Shown: positions 54,685 through 64,000, counted from the first letter of the stretch. The stretch is DNA of 64,000 bases from Luteimonas rhizosphaerae (GCF_002849595.1 NZ_NRQR01000004.1:62001-126000); one strand, 5' to 3'. Numbers and translations: made by a program. Notes: generated by a model not told the origin, from the letters alone.

Positions 54685-54713
54685 GACGGGCGCCGGATGA
54701 CCCGGCGCCCGTC
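54685..54713. terminator. Hairpin between two minus-strand genes
   Basis: A 12-bp perfect stem GACGGGCGCCGG with its complement around a 5-nt loop. It sits after the lipoprotein gene stop (54763) on the minus strand. There is no clear T tract, so it may act only as a weak terminator or a mRNA 3' end. Confidence 0.55.
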
Positions 54714-54762
54714 GTGGCAACGCATCGCCCCGTTCAGCGGCGATCGGAGACGCGTGGTTGCG

Positions 54763-55125
54763 TCAGTCGACGCACAGCGTCGTCGCGACGCCGTCGTGCA
54801 CGCGCTGCTGGCAGCCGAAGGGGTTGGTGGTCACGCTGCAGGTGCCGCCGACCGTGGCGCCGTCGGTGGTGCCTTCCGGCGCGACGCACAGGCCTTCGCA
54901 CTGCTCGCTGGTGGTGCAGGCCTTGCCGGCGTCGGTGGTCTGGCGCAGGCACTGCTTGACCGGCGCGCGGCCCAGCTGGGTCCACTCGCCACCGACGCGA
55001 ACGCATTCGGCTTCGTTGGTCACCGAGCCCTGGTCGGGGCCGGCGTTGGTCGTGGTGCGTTCGGCCGGCGCACTGCAGGCGGCGAGCGTGGCGGCGAACA
55101 GCAATGGAAGCAGGCGTTTGAACAT
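54763..55125 (-). CDS. Cysteine-rich lipoprotein
   Basis: A 120-residue lipoprotein (lipobox LAAC at about residue 17). The mature part has eight further Cys (ECVRVGG, QCLRQT, ACTTSEQCEGLC, TCSVTTNPFGC, LCVD), so it is probably folded with disulfides in the periplasm. The CTTSEQCEGLC block resembles small disulfide modules in secreted proteins, but I cannot assign the family. It lies alone on the minus strand. The 285 nt upstream (55126-55410) carry no gene that I can support. Confidence 0.75.
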   Translation of the reverse strand: MFKRLLPLLFAATLAACSAPAERTTTNAGPDQGSVTNEAECVRVGGEWTQLGRAPVKQCLRQTTDAGKACTTSEQCEGLCVAPEGTTDGATVGGTCSVTTNPFGCQQRVHDGVATTLCVD

Positions 55126-55410
55126 CGGACGTTCCAGTCGGGTGGGAGCGCGAGTCTAGCGACGGCCGCGTGAAGCCGCAGCCTTGTGCGACGCGTCACG
55201 CGTCCGGCCGCGACCGGTCGATCGCCGCCATGCAAGCGCGGGGCGAACGCCTGCCCGGCATTCCCGCGCGGGTCCGGTCCAGCGGCATGACGATCGCCGT
55301 CGTAATGGCGCATCGCGCGGCACGCGCCCGACAGTGCGAGTGCCGCATCTGCACGCGCGAGCGCATACCATGCCGCGTCCCGACCCCGACCCCGAGCGCC
55401 GCGAGATCCC

Positions 55411-56529
55411 ATGCTGACTGTCCTGATGTTCTTCGCCGGCCTCGCCGCGCTCGTCGGCGGCGCCGAACTGCTGGTGCGCGGCGCCTCCAAGGTCGCGCTG
55501 TCGTTCGGCATCTCGCCGCTGGTCGTCGGCCTGACCATCGTCGCCTTCGGCACCAGCGCGCCGGAAATGGCGGTGTCCGCCGGCGCGGTGCTCGCCGGAC
55601 AGACCGATCTCGCGGTCGGCAACGTCGTCGGCAGCAACATCTTCAACGTGCTGTTCGTGCTCGGCCTCAGTGCGCTGATCGCGCCGCTGGTCGTGCACAC
55701 GCAGATCATCCGCCAGGAAGTGCCGATCCTCATCGGCGCCTCGGTGCTGATGCTGGCGCTGAGCCTCGACGGCGGCCTCGGCCTGTGGGACGGCGCGCTG
55801 CTGCTCGGCCTGCTGATCGCCTACACGGTGTTTCTGGTGGTGCAGTCGCGGCGCCAGGGTCTCGCCGATGCGGCCGCTTCCGGCGCGGACGGGGCCGCGC
55901 CGAGCGAATTCGATGTCGAATACCGCGCCGCCGATGCCGGCGCCTGGGATTCGCGGCTGCCGGTGCAGCTGGCGTTGATCGTGGTCGGCCTCGGCCTGCT
56001 GGTGCTGGGCTCGGACTGGCTGGTCACCGCCGCGGTCACGTTCGCCACCGCGCTCGGCGTCAGCGATGTGGTCATCGGCCTGACCATCGTCGCCGCCGGC
56101 ACCTCGATGCCGGAAGTCGCGACCTCGGTCGCGGCGGCGCTGAAGGGCGAGCGCGACATCGCCGTCGGCAACGCGATCGGCAGCAGCACCTTCAACATCC
56201 TCGGCTGCCTGGGCCTGTCGGGTCTGCTGGCCGGCAGCACCGGGCTGGTCGTGCCGCCGGCGCTGCTCGCGTTCGATCTGTGGGTCATGGTCGCCGGCGC
56301 ACTGGCGGCGCTGCCGATCTGCCTGTCCGGGCGCGAGATCGCGCGCTGGGAAGGCGGCGTGTTCCTCGGCTACTACGTCGCCTACGTGAGCTACCTGATC
56401 CTCGCTGCGCAGGACCACGCGGCGCTGTCGGCGTTCTCGCACGTGATGATGGGCTTCGTCGTGCCGCTGACCGTGATCACCCTGGTCGTCGTGCTGATCC
56501 GCCGTGCGGACGTGACCGGCGCACGCTGA
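55411..56529 (+). CDS. Calcium/sodium antiporter, YrbG type
   Basis: A 372-residue cation/calcium exchanger with ten helices in two inverted repeats. The two conserved alpha motifs are IVAFGTSAPEMAVSAGAVLAGQTDLAVGNVVGSNIFN and IVAAGTSMPEVATSVAAALKGERDIAVGNAIGSSTFN, with ion-binding Glu/Asn/Ser. An acidic loop separates the halves. It exchanges Ca2+ or other cations for Na+ or H+. It is monocistronic. Confidence 0.95.
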   Translation: MLTVLMFFAGLAALVGGAELLVRGASKVALSFGISPLVVGLTIVAFGTSAPEMAVSAGAVLAGQTDLAVGNVVGSNIFNVLFVLGLSALIAPLVVHTQIIRQEVPILIGASVLMLALSLDGGLGLWDGALLLGLLIAYTVFLVVQSRRQGLADAAASGADGAAPSEFDVEYRAADAGAWDSRLPVQLALIVVGLGLLVLGSDWLVTAAVTFATALGVSDVVIGLTIVAAGTSMPEVATSVAAALKGERDIAVGNAIGSSTFNILGCLGLSGLLAGSTGLVVPPALLAFDLWVMVAGALAALPICLSGREIARWEGGVFLGYYVAYVSYLILAAQDHAALSAFSHVMMGFVVPLTVITLVVVLIRRADVTGAR

Positions 56530-56624
56530 CGCGGCAACGGTCGGCCCTGCTGCGCCGCCGCTCGACGGCGCCGTGCGTCGCCGGCATGCTCCGGCGATCC
56601 GTCGACACCGCCGAGGCCCTCGTC

Positions 56625-57248
56625 ATGCGCAGGATCATCGTCGCCGCGTTCCTGAGCCTGGACGGGGTCATGCAGGCACCGGGCGGGCCCGACGAGGACA
56701 CCGGCGGCGGGTTCGCACATGGCGGCTGGACCGTGCCGTTCGCCGACGAGGTGTTCGGTGAGGCGATGGGCGAACTGTTCGCGCGTCCGTTCGAACTGCT
56801 GCTCGGCCGCCGCACCTACGACATCTTCGCGGCGCACTGGCCGCGCATGCCCGACGACGGCGACGACGCCGGCATCGCCCGGCGTTTCAACCGCGTCGCC
56901 AAGCATGTCGCCACGCACCGGCCGGACTCGCTGGCCTGGCACAACAGCCACGCGCTCGGTACGGACATCGTCGGCGCGCTGCGCACGCTGAACGCGCAGG
57001 ACGGTCCGGACCTGCTGACCCAGGGCAGCAGCGAGCTGGTACACCAGCTGCTCGCGGCCGGTCTCGTCGACGAACTGCGCCTGCTGACCTTTCCCGTGCT
57101 GCTCGGCGCCGGCAAACGCCTGTTCGACAGCCGCACGCAGCCGGGCGCGTTCCAGCTGGACGCCTCGGTCGTCTCGCCGAGCGGCATCGTCATCTCGCGT
57201 TACACGCGCGCCGGCGACGTGCGCACCGGCTCGTTCGCGCTGGACTGA
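56625..57248 (+). CDS. Dihydrofolate reductase-family protein (RibD C-terminal-like)
   Basis: A 207-residue protein of the bacterial DHFR-like/RibD C-terminal family. It starts MRRIIVAAFLSLDGVMQAPGGPDEDTGGGF and has LLLGRRTYDIFAAHWPR and LTQGSSELVHQLLAAGLVDELRLLTFPVLLGAGKRLF, the typical NADPH-site text. Such proteins reduce nitrogen heterocycles or are uncharacterised; true folate reduction is not implied. The start at 56625 avoids an unlikely 13-residue extension. Confidence 0.87.
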   Translation: MRRIIVAAFLSLDGVMQAPGGPDEDTGGGFAHGGWTVPFADEVFGEAMGELFARPFELLLGRRTYDIFAAHWPRMPDDGDDAGIARRFNRVAKHVATHRPDSLAWHNSHALGTDIVGALRTLNAQDGPDLLTQGSSELVHQLLAAGLVDELRLLTFPVLLGAGKRLFDSRTQPGAFQLDASVVSPSGIVISRYTRAGDVRTGSFALD

Positions 57249-57379
57249 ACTCCTGCCGCGCACTCGCGCCTGCCTCGCGTTCATCGGCCTGATCGATGCG
57301 CCGGCGGATCGGCGATGCAGAAACCTGTCCGCCATCCGAACGACGCTGGCGGGCGTCGGAAAATAACCTCCGACCTATT

Positions 57380-57420
57380 GACTACAGTTGTAGTCAGGAG
57401 CAAGGTGCCTACACGTGTAG
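57380..57420 (+). promoter_or_regulatory. Two BlaI-type operators upstream of blaI
   Basis: GACTACAGTTGTAGTC (57380-57395) and CTACACGTGTAG (57409-57420) are palindromes with the TACA-n2-TGTA core of BlaI/MecI operators. A TTGACT -35 (57378-57383) overlaps the first. The blaI start follows 18 bases after the second, so this is almost certainly autorepression. Confidence 0.87.
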
Positions 57421-57437
57421 TCAACCGGACCACTGCC

Positions 57438-57827
57438 ATGCGCAACAAGACCGTCGGGGACCAGGAACTGGCCCTGCTGCAGCACATCGCCGCACACGAC
57501 GCCGCCTCGGTCGGCGAGGTCGCCGCGACCTTCGGCGAACCCCGGGGCCTGGCCCGCTCCACCGTGCTGACGATGATGGAGCGCCTGCGCGCGAAGTCCT
57601 ATCTCAAGCGCCGCCAGGGAGACGGCGGCGTGTACCGCTACTCGGCCACCGCGCGCCAGGACGACGTGGTCCGCAACGCGGTCGGCAGCTTCGTCGAAAA
57701 GACCCTGCAGGGCTCGGTGTCGCCGTTCGTCGCGTGGATGTCCGAACGCCGCGAAGTCAGCGACGACGAACTCGCCGAACTCGAGGCGCTGGTCGCCAAC
57801 CTGCAATCCAAGCGCAAGGAGCGCTGA
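57438..57827 (+). CDS. blaI: BlaI/MecI/CopY-family repressor
   Basis: A 129-residue BlaI/MecI-type winged-helix repressor. The N-terminal HTH reads LALLQHIAAHDAASVGEVAATFGEPRGLARSTVLTMMERLRAKSYLKRRQGDGGVYRYSA. The C-terminal helices (VVRNAVGSFVEKTLQGSVSPFVAWM) form the dimer and may be cleaved by the M56 partner. Two palindromic operators lie just upstream. The sensor gene begins one base after its stop, and AGGAG for that gene lies inside this one's end. Confidence 0.92.
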   Translation: MRNKTVGDQELALLQHIAAHDAASVGEVAATFGEPRGLARSTVLTMMERLRAKSYLKRRQGDGGVYRYSATARQDDVVRNAVGSFVEKTLQGSVSPFVAWMSERREVSDDELAELEALVANLQSKRKER

Positions 57828-57828
57828 C

Positions 57829-59712
57829 ATGGCCCTGGACCTGATCGTCGACACGCTGCTGCCGCGACTCCTCGCCGCCAGCGTGCAATCCACCCTCCTC
57901 GTCGCCCTGGTCTGGGCGCTGTGCCGCGCGGTGCCGCGCCTCTCCGCCGCGACCCGCGCCTGGCTGTGGTGGCTGGTCGCCCTGCAGTTGGTGCTCGGCC
58001 TGGTCTGGTCGAGCCCGCTGGCGCTGCCGCTGTTGCCCGCGGAGCCGGTGCAGATCGTCGTATCGACCGCGCAGGCCGCGCCGGTGCCGAACGTGGGTGC
58101 GAGCGGTGCGGTGACACGGTTCGAGCCGGCCGTCGTCGCATCGACGTCCGCGCCGGTCTGGCCGCTGGCACTCGCTGGGCTGTGGCTGCTCGGCCTGAGC
58201 GTCATGCTGACGCGCAGCCTGCTCGGCCTGCTGGCCACGCGCACGCTGCTGCGCGAGTCCCGGCCCTGCCGCGACGACAGCCTGCTCGACGCGCTGGCGC
58301 TGGCCGCCGACGCCCACGGTCTGCGCGCGGCGCCGCACTTGCGGCTGTCGGCGCAGATCGACTCGCCGCAACTGGTCGGGCCATGGCGCCCGGTGCTGCT
58401 GCTGCCAGTCGACCATGCGCAGGCGATGCGGCCCGACGAACTCGACATGGCGCTGACCCACGAACTCGTGCACCTGCAACGCGGCGATCTGTGGCTCGGC
58501 CTGCTGCCGGCGCTCGCCCAGCACCTGTTCTTCTTCCATCCCCTGGTGCACCTGGCGGCGCGCGAATACGGACTGGCGCGCGAGGCGGCCTGCGATGCCG
58601 CCGTGCTCGAAGGCCACCGCGACTGCGCCCGCGAATACGGCCAGCTGCTGCTGCGCCTCGGCATCGCGCCGCGCCCCAGCGCCGGCCTCGCCAGCGCGTC
58701 CCCCGATTTTTCAATCCTCAAGCGGAGACTCACGATGCTCCAGCACACCCCGTCCCTGCCGCGCGTCGTCGCGGTGCTGATGACCGTCGCCGTCGGCGTC
58801 GTCGGCGTCATGCCCTATCGCCTGACGGCCGCGACACCCGCCGTCGCCGCGCAGGCGGCGGCTCCTGCCGCTCGCCCGTCCGCCAGCACGACGCCCGCAC
58901 CCGAGGCGCTGCCTGCGCCGGCTGCGACGGCCACCTACAACGGCGTGATCGTCGATGCGGCCGACATGCCCGCGCCACCGGCCGCGCCCGCGCCGCCCGC
59001 GCTGGTGACGCCGACGCTGCCTGCGATCCCGCCCGCGCCACCGGCGCCAGTGACGCCGACACTGCCTGCCGTGCCGCCGGCGCCGCCCGCCCCGGTCGCC
59101 GCGCCCGCAGCGCCGACCGGCGCACTGCGCGGCACCTTCACCCTGGGCACCGAGCCGGGCAAGGAAGCCTTCGTGCTGCTCGACGACGACAACAGCATCG
59201 CCGTCAGCGCGACGTCCGAACTGCGCGAAGCCCAGGCCGCGCGGCGCGGCGACGAACCGCTGCTGTGGCTGCGCAAGGGCGATGCGCGTTACGTGGTGCG
59301 CGATCGCGCAACGATCGAGGCCATCCGCGACGCCTACGCCGACGTCAATGCCCTCGGCGCGGCGCAGGGCGAACTCGGCGCCCGCCAGGGCACGCTCGGC
59401 GGCCAGCAGGGCACGCTGGGCGCACGCCAGGCGCAGATCGCGATGCGGATGGCCGAGCGCTCGATCACCGCGGCGCGCGTGCAGGCGCAGGTCAACGCGG
59501 CCGTGACCGCCGACGCGACCCTCGCCGCGCTGCGCGCCCAGCAGGGCAGCCTGCACGAGGACATGCAGCGCCTCGCCAAACAGCAGACGGCGCTGGCGCG
59601 CGAACAGACCGCGTTGTCGATGCAGCAGCGCGAAGCCTCGGTCCGCGCCGAGCGCGAAGCGCGCGCGGTCATGGAAGCCGCGATTCGCAACGGCCTGACC
59701 GAGCGCCTCTGA
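57829..59712 (+). CDS. M56-family metallopeptidase sensor with heptad-repeat periplasmic tail
   Basis: A 627-residue BlaR1/MecR1-type protein. Membrane helices near the N-terminus enclose the M56 peptidase, with zinc motif THELVHLQRGD (HEXXH) and the later Glu/Asp region REAACDAAVLEG. After the last helix (near residue 310) comes a Pro-rich linker holding two exact-length 15-residue repeats (VTPTLPA[I/V]PPAPPAP), then a domain containing a heptad block (GELGARQ, GTLGGQQ, GTLGARQ). There is no transpeptidase-like sensor domain as in BlaR1. It probably perceives another envelope signal and cleaves BlaI. Confidence 0.88.
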   Translation: MALDLIVDTLLPRLLAASVQSTLLVALVWALCRAVPRLSAATRAWLWWLVALQLVLGLVWSSPLALPLLPAEPVQIVVSTAQAAPVPNVGASGAVTRFEPAVVASTSAPVWPLALAGLWLLGLSVMLTRSLLGLLATRTLLRESRPCRDDSLLDALALAADAHGLRAAPHLRLSAQIDSPQLVGPWRPVLLLPVDHAQAMRPDELDMALTHELVHLQRGDLWLGLLPALAQHLFFFHPLVHLAAREYGLAREAACDAAVLEGHRDCAREYGQLLLRLGIAPRPSAGLASASPDFSILKRRLTMLQHTPSLPRVVAVLMTVAVGVVGVMPYRLTAATPAVAAQAAAPAARPSASTTPAPEALPAPAATATYNGVIVDAADMPAPPAAPAPPALVTPTLPAIPPAPPAPVTPTLPAVPPAPPAPVAAPAAPTGALRGTFTLGTEPGKEAFVLLDDDNSIAVSATSELREAQAARRGDEPLLWLRKGDARYVVRDRATIEAIRDAYADVNALGAAQGELGARQGTLGGQQGTLGARQAQIAMRMAERSITAARVQAQVNAAVTADATLAALRAQQGSLHEDMQRLAKQQTALAREQTALSMQQREASVRAEREARAVMEAAIRNGLTERL

Positions 59713-60060
59713 GCCTGGCAGGGCATCGCAGCGGGCAGGCCCTGCTGCGGGGCCTGCCGCGAGGGCGCGTCGGAAGCGCACCAGCCGCCGGGATGGTCAA
59801 GCGACGGTCGCGCGCCTCCGCAGGCGACCGTGCCTGCAAGCGCGGCGCCACATCGGGTTGTGGCTGTGCGGGCGAGCAGCGCATGTCACCCGCGCATCGC
59901 GCTGCGTTGTTGCGAAGCGCTTCCCGTCCAGGCGGGAATGACGCACAACGGCAATGTTCCGCAGCGGTCGACGCGACGCCATGCGCTGGCGAGACAGACA
60001 TGCCCGAGCGGACACCTCAACGGTCGCGCATGCCCGCCCGGCCCACGATGCGCAATGGCC
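59713..60060 (+). other. Intergenic region with a possible degenerate repeat
   Basis: It lies between the M56 gene and the convergent ATPase gene. The stretch CAGGCGGGAATGACG near 59930-59943 resembles a dispersed repeat common in related genomes; this copy is incomplete. No coding sequence in it is convincing. Confidence 0.4.
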
Positions 60061-61221
60061 TCAACGCTCCGGCCAGTACCAGGCCGGCGCATCCAGCAGG
60101 CCCTGCCCCGTGATCGTCGTCTGGCTGTCGCGTTTCTCCAGCGGGATCGTGTTGCAGTCGGGCGTCTGTTCCAGCGCGGCGATCAGGCGCGTCGCGTGCG
60201 AGACCACCCAGACCTGGGTGCGCCGAGATGCGCCGGCAATCAAGCGCGCCAGCGCCGGCAGCAGATCCGGATGCAGACTGGTCTCGGGCTCGTTGAGCAC
60301 CATCAGCGGCGGCGGGCGCGGCGTGTGCAGCGCGGCGATCCACAGCAGATAACGCAGCGTGCCGTCGGACAGTTCGGCCGCCGACAGCGGGCGCAGCAGA
60401 CCGTGCTGGCGGAACTGCAGCGAGAAGCGCCCGCCTTCGACCAGCACCTCGACGCGCGCGCCGGGAAACGCATCGGCGACCGCCGCGTCCAGCGCCTGCG
60501 GATCGCCGATCTCGCGGATCGTCGCCCAGGCGGCCGCGAGATCGTGCCCGTCGTGACTCAGCACCGGCGTGCGCGTGCCGAGCTGCGGCAGCCGTGCCGG
60601 CGCATCGAGATCGGCGCGGAAGTGATCGTAGAAGCGCCAGCCGCGGATCGTCTCGCGCAACTGCAGCACTTCCGGCGCGTTGCGCGGATCGGCGATCTGC
60701 GCGAACAGGCTCTCGAACGGACTCAGATGTTCGCCAGCGACGCGCCAGTCGCGACCGTCGCGCACGCGCACCAGCGCGCCGCGGCGATCCACCAGCGTGT
60801 TTCCCTGGCGCATGAACGGGCCGCTCCAGATCACCTCGCGCTTGATCTCGGGATCCAGACCGAACAACGACTGCGACGGCGTCGGCAGCCCGAGATCGAT
60901 CGCATAACCGAAGTCCTCGCCGGCGAAGCCCAGCTTCAGCGAGACCGGCTTCTGCCGCGGCCCACCCTCGACCGCGACCTCGCCGCGGCGCATCGCCGCG
61001 CTCAGGGTTTCGGGACCGGCCCACAGCGTCGAGGCCAGCCCGCCCTCGCGCGCCAGCGCCGGCACCACGCCGCCCTGCGCGGTCTCGGCCAGCAGCCGCA
61101 GCGCGCGATACAGACTGGACTTGCCACTGCCGTTGGCACCGGTCACCAGGTTGAGGCGCGCCATCGGCACGACCAGCGTGTACAGCGAACGGTAATGGGC
61201 GATGGCGAGCGTGGTGAGCAT
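60061..61221 (-). CDS. AAA family ATPase (RecF/OLD-like, single domain)
   Basis: A 386-residue SMC/RecF-like ATPase. Walker A is VTGANGSGKSSLYRALRLL near residue 25. The signature-like block is LSDGTLRYLLWIAAL, and Walker B is PLMVLNEPETSLHPDLLPALARLI, followed by VWVVSHATRLI. There is no nuclease or TOPRIM domain attached. Such proteins appear alone in many genomes and sometimes in defence pairs, but no nuclease partner gene is next to this one. The start at 61221 gives MLTTLAIAHYRSL, the usual N-terminus. Confidence 0.88.
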   Translation of the reverse strand: MLTTLAIAHYRSLYTLVVPMARLNLVTGANGSGKSSLYRALRLLAETAQGGVVPALAREGGLASTLWAGPETLSAAMRRGEVAVEGGPRQKPVSLKLGFAGEDFGYAIDLGLPTPSQSLFGLDPEIKREVIWSGPFMRQGNTLVDRRGALVRVRDGRDWRVAGEHLSPFESLFAQIADPRNAPEVLQLRETIRGWRFYDHFRADLDAPARLPQLGTRTPVLSHDGHDLAAAWATIREIGDPQALDAAVADAFPGARVEVLVEGGRFSLQFRQHGLLRPLSAAELSDGTLRYLLWIAALHTPRPPPLMVLNEPETSLHPDLLPALARLIAGASRRTQVWVVSHATRLIAALEQTPDCNTIPLEKRDSQTTITGQGLLDAPAWYWPER

Positions 61222-61255
61222 GGCCGCGGCAGCGCAGGACGGAATGCGCGTTCTA

Positions 61256-62308
61256 TCAGCGCGCGGTCGCAGGCCCTGCGATCTGCAGACGCACGCGCGC
61301 GATCGCATCGTTCGCGGTCATGTACAGCGTACGGCGGTCGGCGCCGCCGAAGGTCGCGTTCGACACCGGGCCACCGGTCTCGATCCGCCCCAGGCGCGTG
61401 CCGTCAGGCGCGAAGACCAGCACGCCGCCCGGCCCGGTCGCCAGCAGGGTGCCGTCGGCCGCGACGGTCATGCCATCGGGCAAACCGGGCGCGTCGTCGC
61501 CGACCAGGTCGGCGGCATCGGCGAACACGCGTCGTGCCTGGACCGCACCCGCGGCATCGAGCGTGTAGGCCATCCAGATCGGGCGCTGCGGATCGGAGTT
61601 GGCGACGTACAGCGTGCGTTCGTCGGGCGACAGCGCAAGGCCGTTCGGGAACGACAGGGTGTCGTCGAGCAGATGCACGCTGCCGTCGGTGTCCAGCCGG
61701 TAGACCCCGTTGAACGCGAGTTCCTTGACCGGCGACGCGTCGAGATCCTTGAGCCCGTACGGTGGATCGGTGAAGAAGATCGCACCGTCGCTGCGACGGA
61801 TGACGTCGTTGGGACTGTTGAACCGGCGCCCCTCGTAGGCGCGAGCCAGCGTGGTCTTGCGCTTCGTCGCGGGGTCGAAGCGCTCGACGGTACGGCTGCC
61901 CGAATCGGCCATCAGCACGGTGCCGGCAGGTTCGACGAACAGGCCGTTGGCGCCCGCTTCGCGCAGGGCAGCGGTGTCGCTGCCGGCGTAACCGGACGGC
62001 GACAGGAACACCGACAGGCCGTCCGCCTCGGACCAGCGGTACAGCGTGTTCTCCGGCACGTCGTTGAACAGCAGATGCCCGCCGTCCGCGACCCACGCCG
62101 GGCCTTCGGACCAGGTGAAGCCGTCGGCGAGTCGCTCGATGCGCGCGTCGCGCGCGACGACATCGGCGAACGCGGGCGACCACGTCGTCAACCCGCCGAC
62201 GACGGGAAATGCCGACGCGGGCGCCGCGTTCGGCGCGGACGAACTGGCACAGCCGAACAGCGTGGCCATCAGGGGAATCGCGAACAGCGCGGTGGTGGAA
62301 CGTCGCAT
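61256..62308 (-). CDS. SMP-30/gluconolactonase-family lipoprotein
   Basis: A 350-residue six-bladed beta-propeller with a lipoprotein signal (LFGC). The metal site of the SMP-30 family is readable: Glu in WSEGPAWV, Asn in RFNSPNDVI, Asn in SFPNGLAL and Asp in GLPDGMTV. These enzymes hydrolyse sugar lactones or related esters in the periplasm. The start at 62308 puts MRRSTTALFAIPL at the signal. The gene follows another on the same strand only after an unrelated gap. Confidence 0.9.
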   Translation of the reverse strand: MRRSTTALFAIPLMATLFGCASSSAPNAAPASAFPVVGGLTTWSPAFADVVARDARIERLADGFTWSEGPAWVADGGHLLFNDVPENTLYRWSEADGLSVFLSPSGYAGSDTAALREAGANGLFVEPAGTVLMADSGSRTVERFDPATKRKTTLARAYEGRRFNSPNDVIRRSDGAIFFTDPPYGLKDLDASPVKELAFNGVYRLDTDGSVHLLDDTLSFPNGLALSPDERTLYVANSDPQRPIWMAYTLDAAGAVQARRVFADAADLVGDDAPGLPDGMTVAADGTLLATGPGGVLVFAPDGTRLGRIETGGPVSNATFGGADRRTLYMTANDAIARVRLQIAGPATAR

Positions 62309-62468
62309 CGGGGCCTCCGTCGTGGGTGGCGTCGTCGCCAGGCGGCGACGGCATCGGCCGACAGCATGCCCGACATCGCGACGGCGGGTCGCCGCAGCCG
62401 CGACGCGCCCGAGGCGGCGGCAGGGATCCGGACACCGGCGTGCCGCGCCGCGCACCGGGCGCGCGGCG

Positions 62469-62975
62469 TCAGAGCGTGTCGGACTCGTCCTCGCGCTCGT
62501 CGCGCGCATGCTGCTTCTGCAGCCGCGGCACCGCGCCGACGACCAGCAGGGCGACGGCGGTCGTGATCAGCGCGACCATCTCCTGGCCCATGCCGGCGGC
62601 CATGCCGATCGCCGCGGTCATCCACACGCCGGCGGCGGTGGTCAGGCCGTGGATGCGGGTGTGCTTGTCGCTCTTGAGGATGGCACCGGCGCCGAGGAAG
62701 CCGATGCCCGACACGATGCCCTGCATCACGCGGGTGACATCGGCGCCGTCGATCTCCGCCAGCAGCGGCGCGAGCACGAACAGCGCCGAACCGATCGCCA
62801 CCAGCATGTGGGTCTTCAGGCCGGCCGAGCGTCCGCGCTGTTCGCGTTCCCAGCCGACCAGGCCGCCGAGCACCGCCGCGACCAGCACGCGCGTGACGAT
62901 CGTCGTCATGGTGTCGACGTCGGGCAGCGCGAGCTCGCGTGCGACCGCGTTTCCAATCTCCGCCCAGACGCTCAT
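62469..62975 (-). CDS. MgtC/SapB-family membrane protein
   Basis: A 168-residue protein with four or five helices and the MgtC family core LVAAVLGGLVGWEREQRGRSAGLKTHMLVAIGSALF and GIGFLGAGAIL. There is no C-terminal ACT-like domain, so it is the short type. MgtC proteins modulate ATP synthase and phosphate or Mg2+ homeostasis in pathogens; here the role is unknown. ATG 62975 is preferred over an in-frame GTG at 62993. Confidence 0.9.
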   Translation of the reverse strand: MSVWAEIGNAVARELALPDVDTMTTIVTRVLVAAVLGGLVGWEREQRGRSAGLKTHMLVAIGSALFVLAPLLAEIDGADVTRVMQGIVSGIGFLGAGAILKSDKHTRIHGLTTAAGVWMTAAIGMAAGMGQEMVALITTAVALLVVGAVPRLQKQHARDEREDESDTL

Positions 62976-63062
62976 GGGGACGACCTGCGACACGCGCGGC
63001 GCGCACTACGGCAAGGGTCGGACATCGGGGCTCCTGGTAGCGGGACAGCGCGCATCCTAGCG

Positions 63063-63509
63063 TCGCGCGGGCCGCCGTGGGTGAGGACGCGCGGCATCGC
63101 GTCGCCCTCGCATCCGCCCATTCGCGGTAGTGAGGGTCGGAGCGGTGACGGCCCGAGACGCATGTCGCACGGATCGACCGGCAGCGCGCGCCGCGCGCCG
63201 CGCCATCACGCATGCGCCAACCCGCGAACGCCGAACCGCCTCCGCGAACGCCCAATGCGTCCCACGCCGATCGCGACTCACGCGCGCATCACCTGCCGAT
63301 TCGCCGCATTCATTCCGATCGTGGCCCCTGCCCGCGTCGACGCCGTCGCCTCGCCCGAGAAGGCCGGCAGGACACCGGGTTTCTCGGGGATTCCGACGCA
63401 TCGCGCCGCGCACGCGACATGACCTCCGGCAGAAAAATCCGCCACAACTCACGCCCCCTTGAAGTCGCCGCTGCGCTTCATGGCGTTCCCCCGCGTTGTG
63501 GAACCCGAC
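63063..63509 (+). other. Intergenic region without a recognised gene
   Basis: About 450 bp upstream of the zinc alcohol dehydrogenase gene. It is Ala/Arg-coding in all frames and gives no family match by eye. It may hold the promoter for the dehydrogenase; I see no operator with confidence. Confidence 0.45.

Positions 63510-64000
<491 letters not shown>

Noticed and set aside
60061..61221. A defence system such as Gabija/OLD nuclease
   Set aside because: The ATPase has no TOPRIM or nuclease domain and no nuclease gene is adjacent. Nothing else nearby supports a defence island.
63130..63462. A 110-codon frame in the last intergenic region
   Set aside because: Arg/Ala-rich with no ribosome-binding site and no family resemblance. 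It is likely base-composition noise.

Overview
The window is a very GC-rich chromosomal segment with dense, mostly short operons. Gene content and codon style fit a gammaproteobacterium of the Xanthomonadaceae/Lysobacteraceae (Lysobacter- or Luteimonas-like). The pointers are a FepA-type TonB receptor, CSS-EAL and HD-GYP c-di-GMP proteins, a DUF3182 gene, and an intergenic inverted repeat beginning TGTAGGAGCGCGC of the kind common in that family. The genus is an inference. I see no rRNA, tRNA, CRISPR, phage or insertion-sequence gene.

Layout. 1-10.2 kb is an iron locus: a partial MFS exporter diverges from a TonB siderophore receptor, an IroE-like esterase, a methyltransferase, a YncE propeller protein and an HmuTUV-like ABC importer. 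Fur-like sites lie between the divergent genes. 10.3-12.8 kb holds a broken EAL gene and an HD-GYP protein lacking its HD histidine. 13-25.8 kb holds oxidoreductases, transporters, a GAF-GGDEF cyclase, a LemA/DUF2207 pair, and soxR with a perfect operator facing a quinone oxidoreductase. 25.9-36 kb holds a ClpP-like lipoprotein, a lipoprotein-type methyltransferase with an amino-acid permease, the helicase/exonuclease pair MrfA-MrfB, a DJ-1 protein and a MAPEG protein. 36-48 kb holds a CSS-EAL phosphodiesterase, dbpA, a MerR regulator facing a glutaredoxin-MauE fusion, a glycine-zipper repeat protein, a DUF3182/hydrolase operon, and pirin/LysR. 48-51.2 kb is a divergent arsenic island: arsH-arsC facing arsR, an LMW-type arsenate reductase and acr3. 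51.2-64 kb holds a broken MBL-fold gene with a TetR regulator, an Old Yellow Enzyme, a Na/Ca antiporter, a BlaI/M56 sensor pair, an AAA ATPase, an SMP-30 lactonase, an MgtC protein and a partial zinc alcohol dehydrogenase.

How it works together. Several modules are stress-response units, each a regulator facing its target across a readable operator: Fur/receptor, SoxR/oxidoreductase, MerR/Grx-MauE, ArsR/ArsH, LysR/pirin, TetR/MBL and BlaI/M56. The most unusual observations are three. First, the arsR and arsH start codons are only 17 bp apart and share overlapping -10 elements, which predicts leaderless transcripts in both directions. Second, a mer-type promoter drives a glutaredoxin-MauE membrane fusion under a MerR that lacks the first mercury-binding cysteine. 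Third, three genes (the hmuU permease, an EAL gene and an MBL gene) are each broken at one point where a conserved block is missing and the frame shifts the same way. That is either real decay or a systematic assembly fault.
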